Positions 14,837-14,864 of a DNA stretch of 14,864 nt are shown here, piece by piece. This stretch comes from Bacteroidota bacterium (GTDB taxonomy: Bacteria; Bacteroidota; Bacteroidia; NORP154), in the NCBI GenBank assembly GCA_002401055.1, contig NVRZ01000051.1:1-14864 (forward strand), read 5' to 3'. Position 1 is the stretch's first letter; each line of letters begins with the position of its first letter. The notes under the pieces were generated by a model, which was not told the DNA's origin, did not search any database, and was given only the letters and a program-made list of their open reading frames with translations. Position numbers and translations under genes: made by a program.

Positions 14837-14864
14837 TAACAGAGAATTATATTCTTCAAGCGGA

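Overview
The window looks like a chromosomal segment of a Bacteroidota bacterium, most likely of the Flavobacteriales/Crocinitomicaceae type. Two adjacent secreted proteins carry a type IX secretion (T9SS) type A sorting domain and SprB repeats. The best promoters follow the Bacteroidota pattern TTG-N20-TAnnTTTG rather than the E. coli sigma70 pattern. One ExbB is paired with two ExbD proteins, and most starts lack a strong Shine-Dalgarno sequence. I see no phage, IS element, integrase, CRISPR array or rRNA. Genus-level placement is inference.

Layout. 1-435: the 3' end of an ATP-grasp protein resembling the N-terminal part of succinyl-CoA ligase beta (SucC) but without the CoA-ligase domain. 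460-1446 (minus): a family 9 glycosyltransferase, convergent with it. 1510-4235 (plus): a TatD-family metal-dependent hydrolase overlapped by a large TMTC-like membrane protein with a TPR tail. 4386-4473: tRNA-Ser(GGA). 4533-6914 (plus): a four-gene ExbB / 4-TM protein / ExbD / ExbD operon for a proton-motive-force-driven envelope motor. 6901-7782 (minus): a CPBP-family intramembrane protease whose 3' end overlaps the second exbD. 7829-8821 (plus): a DusB-type tRNA dihydrouridine synthase. 8828-11475 (minus): rbfA, a SAM-dependent methyltransferase and a LolC/LolE-type permease. 11657-14836 (plus): two tandem paralogous T9SS cargo proteins.

Functional themes are envelope biology (GT9 and TMTC-like glycosyltransferases, Exb motor, Lol permease, T9SS cargo) and translation/tRNA maintenance (RbfA, Dus, tRNA-Ser). 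Three promoters share exactly the same geometry, two of them divergent between rbfA and the first T9SS gene.

No part of the window is clearly an undescribed system. The parts most worth a second look are the SucC-like protein without its ligase domain, the unassigned 4-TM protein inside the Exb operon, the bacterial TMTC-like enzyme, and the tandem T9SS pair with its shared uncharacterised N-terminal region.
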